From the NCBI RefSeq assembly GCF_014205335.1, contig NZ_JACHNH010000001.1:124001-188000 (forward strand): a stretch of DNA of 64,000 bases, given 5' to 3'. A program made the translations under genes and the position numbers. Below the pieces are notes generated by a model. It saw nothing but the letters and a program-made list of their open reading frames with translations. It was not told where the DNA came from and searched no databases. Shown one piece after another: positions 54,736 to 63,245 of the stretch (the stretch's first letter is position 1; each line of letters opens with the position of its first letter). This stretch comes from Amorphoplanes digitatis (GTDB lineage: Bacteria; Actinomycetota; Actinomycetes; Mycobacteriales; Micromonosporaceae).

Positions 54736-55584
54736 ATGAGTCGCGACACCGCACTCGTGTCTGCCGACTGGGCCGAGAAGAATCTCGAGACACCAGGCGT
54801 CGTCTTCGTCGAGGTCGACGAGGACACCACCGCCTACGACGGCGGCCACATCCCCGGTGCTGTGAAGGTCGACTGGAAGGCTGACCTGCAGGACCCGGTC
54901 CGCCGTGACTTCGTCAACCAGGAGCAGTTCTCCCAGCTCCTGTCCGCGCGTGGCATCGCCAACGACGACACCGTGATCCTCTACGGCGGCAACAACAACT
55001 GGTTCGCGGCGTACGCGTACTGGTACTTCAAGCTCTACGGCCACGGCGACGTGAAGCTGATCGACGGCGGCCGCAAGAAGTGGGAGCTCGACGCCCGCCC
55101 GTACTCCAAGGACGTGCCGTCGCGCCCGGCGACGCAGTACCAGGCGAAGGCGCCGAACCTGGAGATCCGCGCCTTCCGCGACGAGGTCGTCAAGGCCATC
55201 GGCGTGAAGAACCTGGTCGACGTGCGCAGCCCCGACGAGTTCGCGGGCCGGCTGCTCGCGCCGGCGCACCTGCCGCAGGAGCAGTCGCAGCGGGCCGGCC
55301 ACATCCCGACCGCGCTCAGCGTGCCGTGGAGCAAGGCGGCCAACGAGGACGGCACGTTCAAGTCCGACGCCGAGCTCACCAAGATCTACGGTGAGGCCGG
55401 CCTGGACGGTGGCAAGGACACGATCGCCTACTGCCGCATCGGCGAGCGCTCCTCGCACACCTGGTTCGTGCTCAAGGAGCTGCTCGGCCACGAGAACGTG
55501 AAGAACTACGACGGCTCCTGGACCGAGTACGGCTCCCTCATCGGCGTGCCGATCGCCCTCGGCGACGAGCCCGGAAAGGCGTGA
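54736..55584 (+). CDS. sseA: Thiosulfate/3-mercaptopyruvate sulfurtransferase (rhodanese)
   Basis: 282 residues from ATG 54736, with AAGGGAG nine bases upstream. Two rhodanese domains: the first, structural one has GGHIPGAVKVDW and VILYGGNNNWFAAYA; the second has LVDVRSPDEFAG and the active-site loop TIAYCRIGERSSHTW with the catalytic Cys (about 234). The CRIGERS loop is typical of the actinobacterial enzyme. Likely part of cysteine/thiosulfate sulfur metabolism, controlled by the Cys leader. Coupled to DUF1416. Confidence 0.94.
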   Translation: MSRDTALVSADWAEKNLETPGVVFVEVDEDTTAYDGGHIPGAVKVDWKADLQDPVRRDFVNQEQFSQLLSARGIANDDTVILYGGNNNWFAAYAYWYFKLYGHGDVKLIDGGRKKWELDARPYSKDVPSRPATQYQAKAPNLEIRAFRDEVVKAIGVKNLVDVRSPDEFAGRLLAPAHLPQEQSQRAGHIPTALSVPWSKAANEDGTFKSDAELTKIYGEAGLDGGKDTIAYCRIGERSSHTWFVLKELLGHENVKNYDGSWTEYGSLIGVPIALGDEPGKA

Positions 55585-55586
55585 CC

Positions 55587-55916
55587 ATGACCTCTCCCTC
55601 GAACATCGCGGACGGCTGCGCCGCGCCCGACCAGTCGGCTCCCATCCCGGCCAGTGTCGACCTCGAGAAGGAAACCGTGATCACGGGCATCGTGACCAAC
55701 GCCGACGGCGACGCGGTGGGCGGTGCGTACGTCCGCCTGCTCGACTCGACCGGTGAGTTCACCGCCGAGGTCGTCACCTCCCCGGCGGGCGTCTTCCGCT
55801 TCTTCGCGGCGCCGGGTAGCTGGACGCTGCGGGCGCTGTCCCGGCACGGCAACGGCGACCTTGTCGTCGACGCCGCCCGCGGCGTGAACGAGGTCGGCCT
55901 CGGCGTCGCCGCCTGA
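55587..55916 (+). CDS. DUF1416 protein
   Basis: 109 residues; ATG 55587 is used, with a GTG at 55581 overlapping the sseA stop as an alternative. ETVITGIVTNADGDAVGGAYVRLLDS and FRFFAAPGSWTLRALSRHG are the DUF1416 pattern, a transthyretin-like beta sandwich. It always accompanies the actinobacterial rhodanese, so a role in sulfur transfer is inferred. A Cys near the N-terminus (DGCAAP) could carry sulfur. Confidence 0.9.
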   Translation: MTSPSNIADGCAAPDQSAPIPASVDLEKETVITGIVTNADGDAVGGAYVRLLDSTGEFTAEVVTSPAGVFRFFAAPGSWTLRALSRHGNGDLVVDAARGVNEVGLGVAA

Positions 55917-55935
55917 CCCACGCTCTGTTGACGAA

Positions 55936-55970
55936 GGGCGGGACCCCACCCGGGGCCCCGCCCTCGTTTT
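55936..55970 (+). terminator. Rho-independent terminator after DUF1416
   Basis: GGGCGGGACCCC, a short loop, GGGGCCCCGCCC, followed by TCGTTTT, 20 bp after the DUF1416 stop. Ends the sulfur-transfer operon. Confidence 0.82.
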
Positions 55971-55995
55971 CCCTGCGCATGCGAGCATTGGCGCC

Positions 55996-56859
55996 GTGAG
56001 TCAGCCGCCCGGGTATCAATATCCCCCGCCGCCCGCCGCCGAGCGGCCCAAGCGGCGGTGGTGGCTCACCGCGATCGTGGTCGCCTGGGCGCTGGCGCTG
56101 GCCGGATTCGGGGTGTGGTCCGTGCGTCACGACCCGCCGACCGTGGCGGAGCAGCGGGACATCGCCGAGGCGCTGCCCGTGCTCCAGCGGGCCACCGGCG
56201 CCGTGTTCGCCGCCGCCGACGCACCCGACCGGGTCGTCACGCTCGGCCCGGTGGAGTTCGACAAGGGCTGCGCGCTCACCCCGGTGTGGGCCGGGGTCGA
56301 GGCCGGCCGGGACATCACCGTCCGGGTGCGCCCCGGCGAGGCGCCGGCCGCGCTGGAGGCGATCGCGGGGGCGATGCCGGAGGAGTACGACGCCGCCGTG
56401 CGGCGCAACGCCGCCCGCACCCGGTACGCGCTGCGGGCCGACGCCGGCGAGTTCGTCGGCGTGGACGCCACGGCCGGCGCCGACGCCACCGTCCTGACGC
56501 TGCGGGTCTCCACCGGATGCCGTCCGCAGGCACCCGGCGTCGACCTCGCGCCGTCGCCACCGGCCGCGGTGGAGACGCCGCCGGCCTTCGGCGCGGCGCT
56601 CGGCGCGCTCGGCGCGGGCGGGGCCGGGGTGACGGCAAGCGAGGTGGCCTGCCCGGGCGGCGGTACGGCCAGGACCGTGACGGCGGACGGGCTGACGGCC
56701 CCGGCGGATCTCGGGCGGGCGCTGCGGGTGGTGACCGGCGGCACGGCCGTCGTGCAGGCCGACCCGCACGTGCTGGCGTACCGGGACGGTGCGGTGTCCG
56801 TGGTGGTCTCCGACAGCGACGGGAAGGCGCGGGTCACCGCCACCACCGGCTGTCGTTAA
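55996..56859 (+). CDS. Membrane-anchored protein, unknown function
   Basis: 287 residues from GTG 55996. A short cytosolic Pro/Tyr-rich tail (PPGYQYPPPP) precedes one membrane helix (WWLTAIVVAWALALAGFGVW). An extracytoplasmic part follows with two similar halves around FDKGCALTPVWAG and VACPGGGTARTV, plus a C-terminal TTGCR. Four Cys are spaced for disulfides. No family name recognised. Found next to the rhodanese genes in related actinobacteria as far as I recall. Confidence 0.7.
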   Translation: MSQPPGYQYPPPPAAERPKRRWWLTAIVVAWALALAGFGVWSVRHDPPTVAEQRDIAEALPVLQRATGAVFAAADAPDRVVTLGPVEFDKGCALTPVWAGVEAGRDITVRVRPGEAPAALEAIAGAMPEEYDAAVRRNAARTRYALRADAGEFVGVDATAGADATVLTLRVSTGCRPQAPGVDLAPSPPAAVETPPAFGAALGALGAGGAGVTASEVACPGGGTARTVTADGLTAPADLGRALRVVTGGTAVVQADPHVLAYRDGAVSVVVSDSDGKARVTATTGCR

Positions 56860-56950
56860 CAAGCCTGCCAGATCCGGGCGGCCAATCCATTTACATGCGT
56901 GAATCGATGTTTTACGATCCTTTAACGCAAGGATTCGAACATAATCCACC

Positions 56951-59809
56951 ATGAGCGCACGCCCTGGCGCGCCCCCGGAGGCTGCTGTGGACCGTCGTAC
57001 CTTCCTGGCCGGAACCGTTGCCGTGCCCGCCGTCGCGGCGGTAACAGAACTGATCACCGGATCGGCGGCGCGGGCCGCCGCGCCCGGCTACGTGGTCAAC
57101 CGGTCGCCGCTGCGACCGGACGCCTTCATCCGGCTCGCGCCCGGGCAGACCCGGGCCGCCGGATGGCTCGCCACCCAGCTCGGCTACCAGCTGGACGGCA
57201 TCAACGGGCGGATGACCGAGATCTCCCACTTCCTCCAGTACGACAACACCGGCTGGATCCGTCCGAACCTCGGCGGCTGGGAGGAGCTGCCGTACTGGCT
57301 CAAGGGCTTCAGCAGCCTGGGCTACGTCACTGGCGACACCCGGGTCATCAACGAGACCAAGCGCTGGATCGACGGCGTCCTGGCGACCCAGGCGTCCGAC
57401 GGCTTCTTCGGGCCGACCGGCCTGCGCACCAGCCTGAACAACGGCCCGGACTTCTGGCCGCACATGCCGATGCTGCACGCCATCCGCACGTACCAGGAAT
57501 TCACCGGCGACACCCGGATCGTGCCGTTCCTGACCCGCTTCTTCCAGTACGTCAACGGCCGTCCCACCAGCGTCTTCTCGCAGAGCTGGGGCAGCTTCCG
57601 CTGGGCGGACACGCTCGAGGTCGTGTTCTGGACCTACAACCGCACGGGTGATTCGTTCCTGCTGGACTTGGCCCACAAGATCCACGCGAACTCGGCGAAC
57701 TACCTGAACAACCTGCCGTCGCCGCACAACGTCAACCTCGCGCAGGGCTTCCGCGAGCCGGCCGTCTACTCCGTGCTGTCCGGCGACGCCGCGCACCGGC
57801 AGGCCAGCTACCAGGACTACAACGCGATAATGAACGCGTACGGGCAGTTCCCCGGCGGCGGGTTCGCCGGCGACGAGAACGCCCGGCCCGGCTTCGGCGA
57901 CCCGCGGCAGGGCTTCGAGACCTGCGGCATCGTCGAGTTCATGGCCAGCCACGAGATGCTGAGCCGGATCACCGGCGACCCCGTCTGGGCCGACCGCGTC
58001 GAGGACCTGGCGTTCAACTCGCTGCCCGCCTCGCTGGACCAGAAGCAGAAGGGCATCCACTACATCACCAGCGCGAACAGCATCGCGCAGCTGGACCGCA
58101 CCGGCCGGCAGGCGCAGTTCCAGAACGGGTTCCCGATGCAGGCGTACATGCTGGGCATCGACAACTACCGGTGCTGCCCGCACAACTACGGGATGGGCTG
58201 GCCCTACTACGTCGAGGAGATGTGGGCGGCCACCCCGGACGCCGGCCTGGTCGCGAACCTGCACGGCCCGTCGCGGGTCACCGCCCGGGTCGCCGACGGT
58301 ACGGCGGTCACGATCGTCGCCGACACGTCCTACCCCTTCTCCGAGACCATCACGTACACGGTGAGCACGCCGAAGGCCCTTGCCTTCCCGCTGTACCTGC
58401 GGATACCGGGGTGGTGCCCGTCGCCGACCGTCACCGTCAACGGCGCCGCCGCGGCCGTCGCGCCCGGGCCGGCGTACTCGAAGATCAGCCGGACCTGGGC
58501 GAACGGTGACCGGGTCGTCCTGCGGCTGCCCATGCGGGCGGCCGTGAAGACCTGGGCCGGCAACCACAACGCGGTGTCGGTCGGCTTCGGCGCCCTGACG
58601 TTCTCGCTGGCGATCACCGAGAACTGGTCACGCGCGGGCGGCACGGACGCCTGGCCGACAAGCGAGGTGCGGCCGGGCTCGGCGTGGAACTACGGCCTCG
58701 ACGGCGCGACGTCGTTCGCGGTGACGACCGGGCTGGGCAACACGAACGACCCGTTCACGCCCGCCACCGCGCCGATCCGGATCACCACGCCGGCCCGGAA
58801 GATCCCGGCCTGGACCGCCGACTCCGACCAGATCGTGACGCCGCTGCAGGACAGCCCGACCCCGTCGGCCGAGCCGGCCGAGACCGTCACGCTGATCCCG
58901 ATGGGCGCGGCCCGGCTGCGGATCACGTCGTTCCCCACGATCGGCGCCGGCCGGCCGTGGGTGCCGCCCGGCGTGGCGTTCCGGATCCAGAACCAGCACA
59001 GCGGCAAGGTCCTCGGCGTTGACCAGATGTCGCAGGCGAACAGCGCCCGGGTCGTGCAGTTCGCGGACAGCGGCACCGCCGACCACCTGTGGCAGATCGT
59101 CGACAACGGCGACGGCTACGTGCGGATCCGCTGCGTGAACTCCGGCAAGGTGCTCGGCGTCGACCAGATGTCCACGGCGGACTCCGCGCAGGTCGTGCAG
59201 TTCGACGACAACGGCACCGCCGACCATCTGTGGCAGATGATCGACAACGGCACCGGCTACCTGCGGATCCGCAACCGCAACTCCGGCAAGGTGCTCGGCG
59301 TGGCCGGGATGTCCACGGCCGACTCCGCGAACGTCGTGCAGTACGCCGACAACGGCACGGCCGACCACAACTGGCGGCTGATCCCCGACGGCACCGTCAA
59401 GCTTCAGGTCACACACACCGGCAAGGTGCTCGCCATCCAGGACATGTCCTCGGCCAACGGCGCACAGCTCACCCAGTGGCCGCCGACCGGCACCGCCGAC
59501 CATGTGTGGCGGTTCGAGGACGCGGGCGCCGGCCACTTCCGGATCGTCAGCAACCTCACCAGCAAGTGCGTCGACGTCGGCGGCGCCTCGACCGCGGACG
59601 GTGCGCGGGTGACCCAGTGGGACTACGCCGGCGGGACCAACCAGCAGTGGCGGCTGTCCTGGGTCTCGGCCGGCGTCTTCGAGATCGTCGCGCGGCACAG
59701 CGGCAAGCTGCTCGAGGTCTCGGGCCAGTCGACCGCGGACGGCGCGCCGGTCACCCAGTGGGCGGACCTCAACCTGGCGAACCAGCGCTGGCGGATCGTG
59801 CCGGGCTAG
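56951..59809 (+). CDS. Secreted GH127 beta-L-arabinofuranosidase-like enzyme with ricin lectin domains
   Basis: 952 residues. A Tat-type signal (VDRRTFLAGTVAVPAVAAV) leads to a GH127 (DUF1680) catalytic domain: the Glu-x-Cys pair in QGFETCGIVEFM and the CCPHN pair in YRCCPHNYGMGW match the Zn/nucleophile Cys set of the HypBA1 prototype, where a Cys is the nucleophile. From about residue 680 come two ricin-type lectin domains with six QxW-like motifs (DHLWQI, DHLWQM, DHNWRL, DHVWRF, NQQWRL, NQRWRI). Likely cleaves arabinofuranosides in plant cell wall or arabinan. It sits alone in the block, after an AT-richer promoter region (56860-56950). Confidence 0.93.
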   Translation: MSARPGAPPEAAVDRRTFLAGTVAVPAVAAVTELITGSAARAAAPGYVVNRSPLRPDAFIRLAPGQTRAAGWLATQLGYQLDGINGRMTEISHFLQYDNTGWIRPNLGGWEELPYWLKGFSSLGYVTGDTRVINETKRWIDGVLATQASDGFFGPTGLRTSLNNGPDFWPHMPMLHAIRTYQEFTGDTRIVPFLTRFFQYVNGRPTSVFSQSWGSFRWADTLEVVFWTYNRTGDSFLLDLAHKIHANSANYLNNLPSPHNVNLAQGFREPAVYSVLSGDAAHRQASYQDYNAIMNAYGQFPGGGFAGDENARPGFGDPRQGFETCGIVEFMASHEMLSRITGDPVWADRVEDLAFNSLPASLDQKQKGIHYITSANSIAQLDRTGRQAQFQNGFPMQAYMLGIDNYRCCPHNYGMGWPYYVEEMWAATPDAGLVANLHGPSRVTARVADGTAVTIVADTSYPFSETITYTVSTPKALAFPLYLRIPGWCPSPTVTVNGAAAAVAPGPAYSKISRTWANGDRVVLRLPMRAAVKTWAGNHNAVSVGFGALTFSLAITENWSRAGGTDAWPTSEVRPGSAWNYGLDGATSFAVTTGLGNTNDPFTPATAPIRITTPARKIPAWTADSDQIVTPLQDSPTPSAEPAETVTLIPMGAARLRITSFPTIGAGRPWVPPGVAFRIQNQHSGKVLGVDQMSQANSARVVQFADSGTADHLWQIVDNGDGYVRIRCVNSGKVLGVDQMSTADSAQVVQFDDNGTADHLWQMIDNGTGYLRIRNRNSGKVLGVAGMSTADSANVVQYADNGTADHNWRLIPDGTVKLQVTHTGKVLAIQDMSSANGAQLTQWPPTGTADHVWRFEDAGAGHFRIVSNLTSKCVDVGGASTADGARVTQWDYAGGTNQQWRLSWVSAGVFEIVARHSGKLLEVSGQSTADGAPVTQWADLNLANQRWRIVPG

Positions 59810-60168
59810 TACACGACCGCCTGGGCGCCGTCGGACATGATCTCCTCGACGAAGACGGCGGCGCCCGCGATCCGGATGCCCGGCAGCACGTCGTCCGGGC
59901 CGATCTCCCGGCGCGCGGCGCACTGCGTGCAGGCGGTCACCCGGCCCGACGTGAGCAGCAGCTCGAGCAGGCCCGGCAGGGGAGCGGCGTACGGAAGGGT
60001 GAACTCGGCCGCCCGGCCGGGCAGCGCGAACCACGTCGACTCGCCGGTGAGCCAGAGGGAGACGTCCACGCCGGACGCGGCCGCGGTGGAGGCCACGGTG
60101 AACGCCTGCGAGCAACGCTCCGGTGCGTCCGCTCCGGCGGTTGCCTTGACGACGAGCAAACGGGCCAT
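59806..60168 (-). CDS. DsrE-family sulfur-relay-like protein
   Basis: 120 residues from ATG 60168. It opens LLVVKATAGADAPERCSQAF and carries VSLWLTGESTW and GRVTACTQCAARREIG, the DsrE/DsrF-like core with a CxxC near residue 85. Possibly a sulfur carrier, fitting the nearby rhodanese. The 3' end overlaps the GH127 gene by 4 bp. Confidence 0.85.
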   Translation of the reverse strand: MARLLVVKATAGADAPERCSQAFTVASTAAASGVDVSLWLTGESTWFALPGRAAEFTLPYAAPLPGLLELLLTSGRVTACTQCAARREIGPDDVLPGIRIAGAAVFVEEIMSDGAQAVVY

Positions 60169-60194
60169 GTCGGTCAGCATAGGATGACGGTGTC

Positions 60195-60299
60195 ATGGTT
60201 ACCGAGGTCGGGTTCGTGAGTCTGCTGGTCGCCGGGTTCGGCGGGCTGGCGGGCGGTTTGGGCTATCTGGCGATGCGCATTGCAAGGGGACGCTGGTGA
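60195..60299 (+). CDS. 34-residue single-span membrane peptide coupled to nitrobindin
   Basis: Short frame from ATG 60195 to TGA 60299. It is one hydrophobic Gly/Leu/Val helix (FVSLLVAGFGGLAGGLGYL) followed by a basic end, MRIARGRW. Its stop overlaps the GTG of the next gene (GTGA), so translation is coupled. Being below the usual length cut-off, it is easily missed. Function unknown; a membrane anchor or small regulator is inferred. Confidence 0.65.
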   Translation: MVTEVGFVSLLVAGFGGLAGGLGYLAMRIARGRW

Positions 60300-60895
60300 G
60301 CAGTGAGACGGAAAATCCGCTTGGCCCGCCGCCGTGGATGAATGCGCCGCCGGTCGACGCGTACCCGTACGAGGACACGCACGACCTGCGGCAGGGTCCC
60401 GACCTGCACCCCGCGCTGCTCGGCCTGCTGCCGTTCATCGGACTCTGGCGCGGCCGTGGCCAGGGCGGATTCCCCGAGATCGAGGACTTCGACTTCGCGC
60501 AGGAGGTCCGGATCAGCCACGACGGCCGGCCCTTCCTGGCGTACGAGTCGCGGGCCTGGCTGCTCGACGCGGACTCCAAGCCGATCCGGATGGCCGGCCG
60601 TGAGATCGGCTGGTGGCGGCCGGTGCTCGTCGACGACCGGCCCGGCGACGAGATGGAAGCCACGATGATGACGCCGACCGGGGTGATGGAGCTGTACCTC
60701 GGGCGGGTGAGCGGCACGCGGCTGGAGATGGCGACGGACGCGGTCGTCCGCACGCCGTCCTCCAAGGAGGTGACCGCCGGGCACCGGCTCTTCGGCATCG
60801 TCGAGGGTGCGCTGCTCTACGCGCAGGAGATGTCGGCGATGGGCCACTCCCTGCGGCCGCACCTGTCCGCGCGGCTGCTCCGCATCGGCGGCTAG
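60296..60895 (+). CDS. Nitrobindin-type heme-binding beta-barrel protein (FABP/THAP4-like)
   Basis: 199 residues from GTG 60296. A Pro-rich N-terminus leads to LLPFIGLWRGRGQGGFPEI, the GxWxGxG opening of nitrobindins. The proximal heme His lies near the C-terminus in MGHSLRPHLSARL. Beta-strands follow with alternation typical of a ten-stranded barrel. The family binds ferric heme and NO or peroxynitrite. It overlaps the following gene's 3' end. Confidence 0.88.
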   Translation: MSSETENPLGPPPWMNAPPVDAYPYEDTHDLRQGPDLHPALLGLLPFIGLWRGRGQGGFPEIEDFDFAQEVRISHDGRPFLAYESRAWLLDADSKPIRMAGREIGWWRPVLVDDRPGDEMEATMMTPTGVMELYLGRVSGTRLEMATDAVVRTPSSKEVTAGHRLFGIVEGALLYAQEMSAMGHSLRPHLSARLLRIGG

Positions 60896-61695
60896 ACGAA
60901 GCCGAGCAGCGCCAGCAGACGCCGGGTCCAGGGCGACCCCGCGCGCGGCGCCCCGTCGAGCGTGCGGACCTCGGCCAGGCCGCGCAGCGACGACGCGAGC
61001 CAGACGGCGTCGGCCGCCGCCAGCCCGCCGGTGGTGATCATGCGCTCCTCCGCGCGCAGGCCCAGCGCCGGCGCCCGGTCGAGCAGCTCGGCCGCCGTGG
61101 TGCCCGGGAGGATGCCGGTCGGCTCCGGCGGGACGGTGCACAGGGTGTCGCCGGTGAGCCAGACCAGGCTGGCGGTCGGCGCCTCCAGCGCGTGGCCGTC
61201 CGGGTCCAGCCAGAGGAGATCGTCGGCGCCCTGCCGTACGGCCCAGCGCCGCGCCGCCAGGTTCTCCGCGTAGGAGAGCGTCTTCGCCGCGGCCAGCGAC
61301 CACGGCGGGCGCGCGCGGACGCCCAGATCCGCGGTGATCACGCGGATGCCCTCGTGGCGTTCGCGGAGCGCGGCCGGGGGGATCGGGCCGACGGTCGCGT
61401 AGGTCGCCGGCCGGCCGCCCGCCGGCCCGGCGGTGACGATCAGCCGCAGGGCACCCTCGCCGTCACGCCAGGACCGGGCCGCGCGCCCGGCCAGCTCGGC
61501 CAGCTCGGCCCGGGGCGGCGGCGGCAGCTCCAGGAGCGCCGCCGAGCGGTGCAGGCGGTCCAGGTGGCGGTCCAGCAGCCAGGGGCCGGACGGGCGCAGG
61601 TGCAGGGTCTCGAAGACGCCCTCGCCGTACAGCAGGCCGCGGTCCGTCGGCGTCACCGCGCCTGAGCCCGGAATCACCAGAATGCTTTCGCTCAC
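60892..61695 (-). CDS. Class IV aminotransferase (aminodeoxychorismate lyase-like)
   Basis: 267 residues from GTG 61695. TPTDRGLLYGEGVFETL and the PLP Lys in SLAAAKTLSYAENLAARRWA, then ADDLLWLDPDGHALEAPTASL, match the PabC/D-amino acid aminotransferase group. It could form p-aminobenzoate for folate; other class IV roles are equally possible. Convergent with the nitrobindin gene (4-bp overlap) and divergent from the Fur gene. Confidence 0.85.
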   Translation of the reverse strand: MSESILVIPGSGAVTPTDRGLLYGEGVFETLHLRPSGPWLLDRHLDRLHRSAALLELPPPPRAELAELAGRAARSWRDGEGALRLIVTAGPAGGRPATYATVGPIPPAALRERHEGIRVITADLGVRARPPWSLAAAKTLSYAENLAARRWAVRQGADDLLWLDPDGHALEAPTASLVWLTGDTLCTVPPEPTGILPGTTAAELLDRAPALGLRAEERMITTGGLAAADAVWLASSLRGLAEVRTLDGAPRAGSPWTRRLLALLGFV

Positions 61696-61733
61696 GCCGC
61701 GGAGGGTATAGCCGCGCGAACTATGCTCGTTAC

Positions 61734-62159
61734 GTGTCCGCCACATCGCTTGCCGAGATGCTCCGGGAGCGCGGCCTGCGCCTCACGCCGCAGCGCCAGC
61801 TGATCCTGGAGGCCGTGCATGAGCTGGGCCACGCGACTCCGGAGCAGATACACCACACCGTGCGTGAACGCGCCGCCGGCGTCAACATCACCACCGTCTA
61901 CCGAACCCTCGAGCTGCTCGAGGATCTGAGCCTGGTCAGCCACACCCACCTGTCGCACGGCTCGCCGACCTACCACCCGGCGGGCGAGGACCAGCACGTG
62001 CACCTCGTCTGCCGCAACTGCGGCTCGGTCGACGAGGTCGACCCCGCGGTGATGCTGCCCGTGACCGAACAACTGAACGCCGACCGCGCCTTCCGGGTCG
62101 ACGTCGGCCACGTCTCGCTCTTCGGCGAGTGCGGCGACTGCCGGGAGGCACAGGCGTGA
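61734..62159 (+). CDS. Fur-family metalloregulator
   Basis: 141 residues from GTG 61734. Winged helix: LRLTPQRQLILEAVHELG and GVNITTVYRTLELLEDLSLV. The dimer/metal domain has GEDQHVHLVCRNCGSVDEV and FGECGDC, giving two CxxC pairs for a structural zinc. Could be Fur, Zur or a related regulator; the sequence does not decide. GTGA overlap with ygfZ couples the two. Confidence 0.9.
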   Translation: MSATSLAEMLRERGLRLTPQRQLILEAVHELGHATPEQIHHTVRERAAGVNITTVYRTLELLEDLSLVSHTHLSHGSPTYHPAGEDQHVHLVCRNCGSVDEVDPAVMLPVTEQLNADRAFRVDVGHVSLFGECGDCREAQA

Positions 62160-63217
62160 CAAAGGTACTGATCGAGGAGCTCGACTCCGGCTCCGCCGAC
62201 GCGGGCGTGCCGGCGCACTACGGCGATCCGATGCGCGAGCAGCGCGTCCTCGACACCGCCGCCGGGCTGGTCGACCGCTCCCACCGCGACGTCATCGCCG
62301 TGCCCGGCGACGAGCGCGCGAGCTGGCTGCACACCCTGACCACCCAGCACCTGAGCGGGCTGCGCGCCGGGCAGGGCACCGAGTTCCTGGTGCTGTCCCC
62401 GCACGGCCACGTCGAGCAGCACGCCCTGGTCGCCGAGGACGGCACGACCACCTGGCTGGACACCGAGCCCGGCGCGGGTGCCGGCCTGCTGAAGTACCTC
62501 GAGATGATGCGCTTCTTCACCCGGGTCGAGCCGCGCGACGCGACCGGCGAGATGGCCGTGCTGTCGCTGGTCGGGCCGCAGGCGGCCGACGCCGCGCGGG
62601 CGCACCTCGGCGTCGACCTGGCCGAGCCGCGGATCTTCGAGGTGCCGGGTCCGAAGTTCGCCGCCGGCTCGGTGCCGCCCGAGCCGACCGCCCTTTACGA
62701 CGTACGGCCGTTCGGCGACGGCGCGCTCGCCCGCCGGGTGCCGCTCGGCGTCGACCTGCTGGTGCCCCGGCCCGCCCTCGACGAGGTGCTGGGGCGGCTG
62801 GCCGAGGTGCCAAGGGCCGGGCTGTGGGCCTACGAGGCCGTCCGGGTCGCCAACCGGCTGCCGCGGCTTGGCTGGGAGACCGACCACCGGACCATTCCGG
62901 CCGAGGCCGGCTTCGCCGCGCCCGCCGTGCACCTCGACAAGGGCTGTTACCGGGGCCAGGAGACGATCGCCCGGGTGCACCACCTGGGCCGGCCGCCCCG
63001 GCGCGCGGTGCTGCTGCACCTCGACGGGATCGCCACCGACCAGCCGCCCGCGCAGGGCACCCCGGTGACGCTGGACGGGCGCGCGGTCGGCTTCGTCGGC
63101 ACCGCGGTCCGCCACTACGAGCTGGGCATGATCGCCCTGGCCGTGCTCAAGCGCAACGTCGCGGACGACGCGTCACTGCTGGTCGGGGAGTCGGCCGCCG
63201 CCATCGACGTCTCGTAG
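62156..63217 (+). CDS. ygfZ: YgfZ/GcvT-like folate-binding Fe-S cluster assembly protein
   Basis: 353 residues from the GTG overlapping the Fur stop. The family signature HLDKGCYRGQETIARVHHLG contains KGCYxGQE with its conserved Cys. VIAVPGDERASWLHTLTTQHL is the GcvT-like folate-domain opening. Supports tetrahydrofolate-dependent assembly or repair of Fe-S enzymes. Confidence 0.93.
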   Translation: MTKVLIEELDSGSADAGVPAHYGDPMREQRVLDTAAGLVDRSHRDVIAVPGDERASWLHTLTTQHLSGLRAGQGTEFLVLSPHGHVEQHALVAEDGTTTWLDTEPGAGAGLLKYLEMMRFFTRVEPRDATGEMAVLSLVGPQAADAARAHLGVDLAEPRIFEVPGPKFAAGSVPPEPTALYDVRPFGDGALARRVPLGVDLLVPRPALDEVLGRLAEVPRAGLWAYEAVRVANRLPRLGWETDHRTIPAEAGFAAPAVHLDKGCYRGQETIARVHHLGRPPRRAVLLHLDGIATDQPPAQGTPVTLDGRAVGFVGTAVRHYELGMIALAVLKRNVADDASLLVGESAAAIDVS

Positions 63218-63245
63218 GCCCGTCCCGCATGGCAGGATCGCGGAC

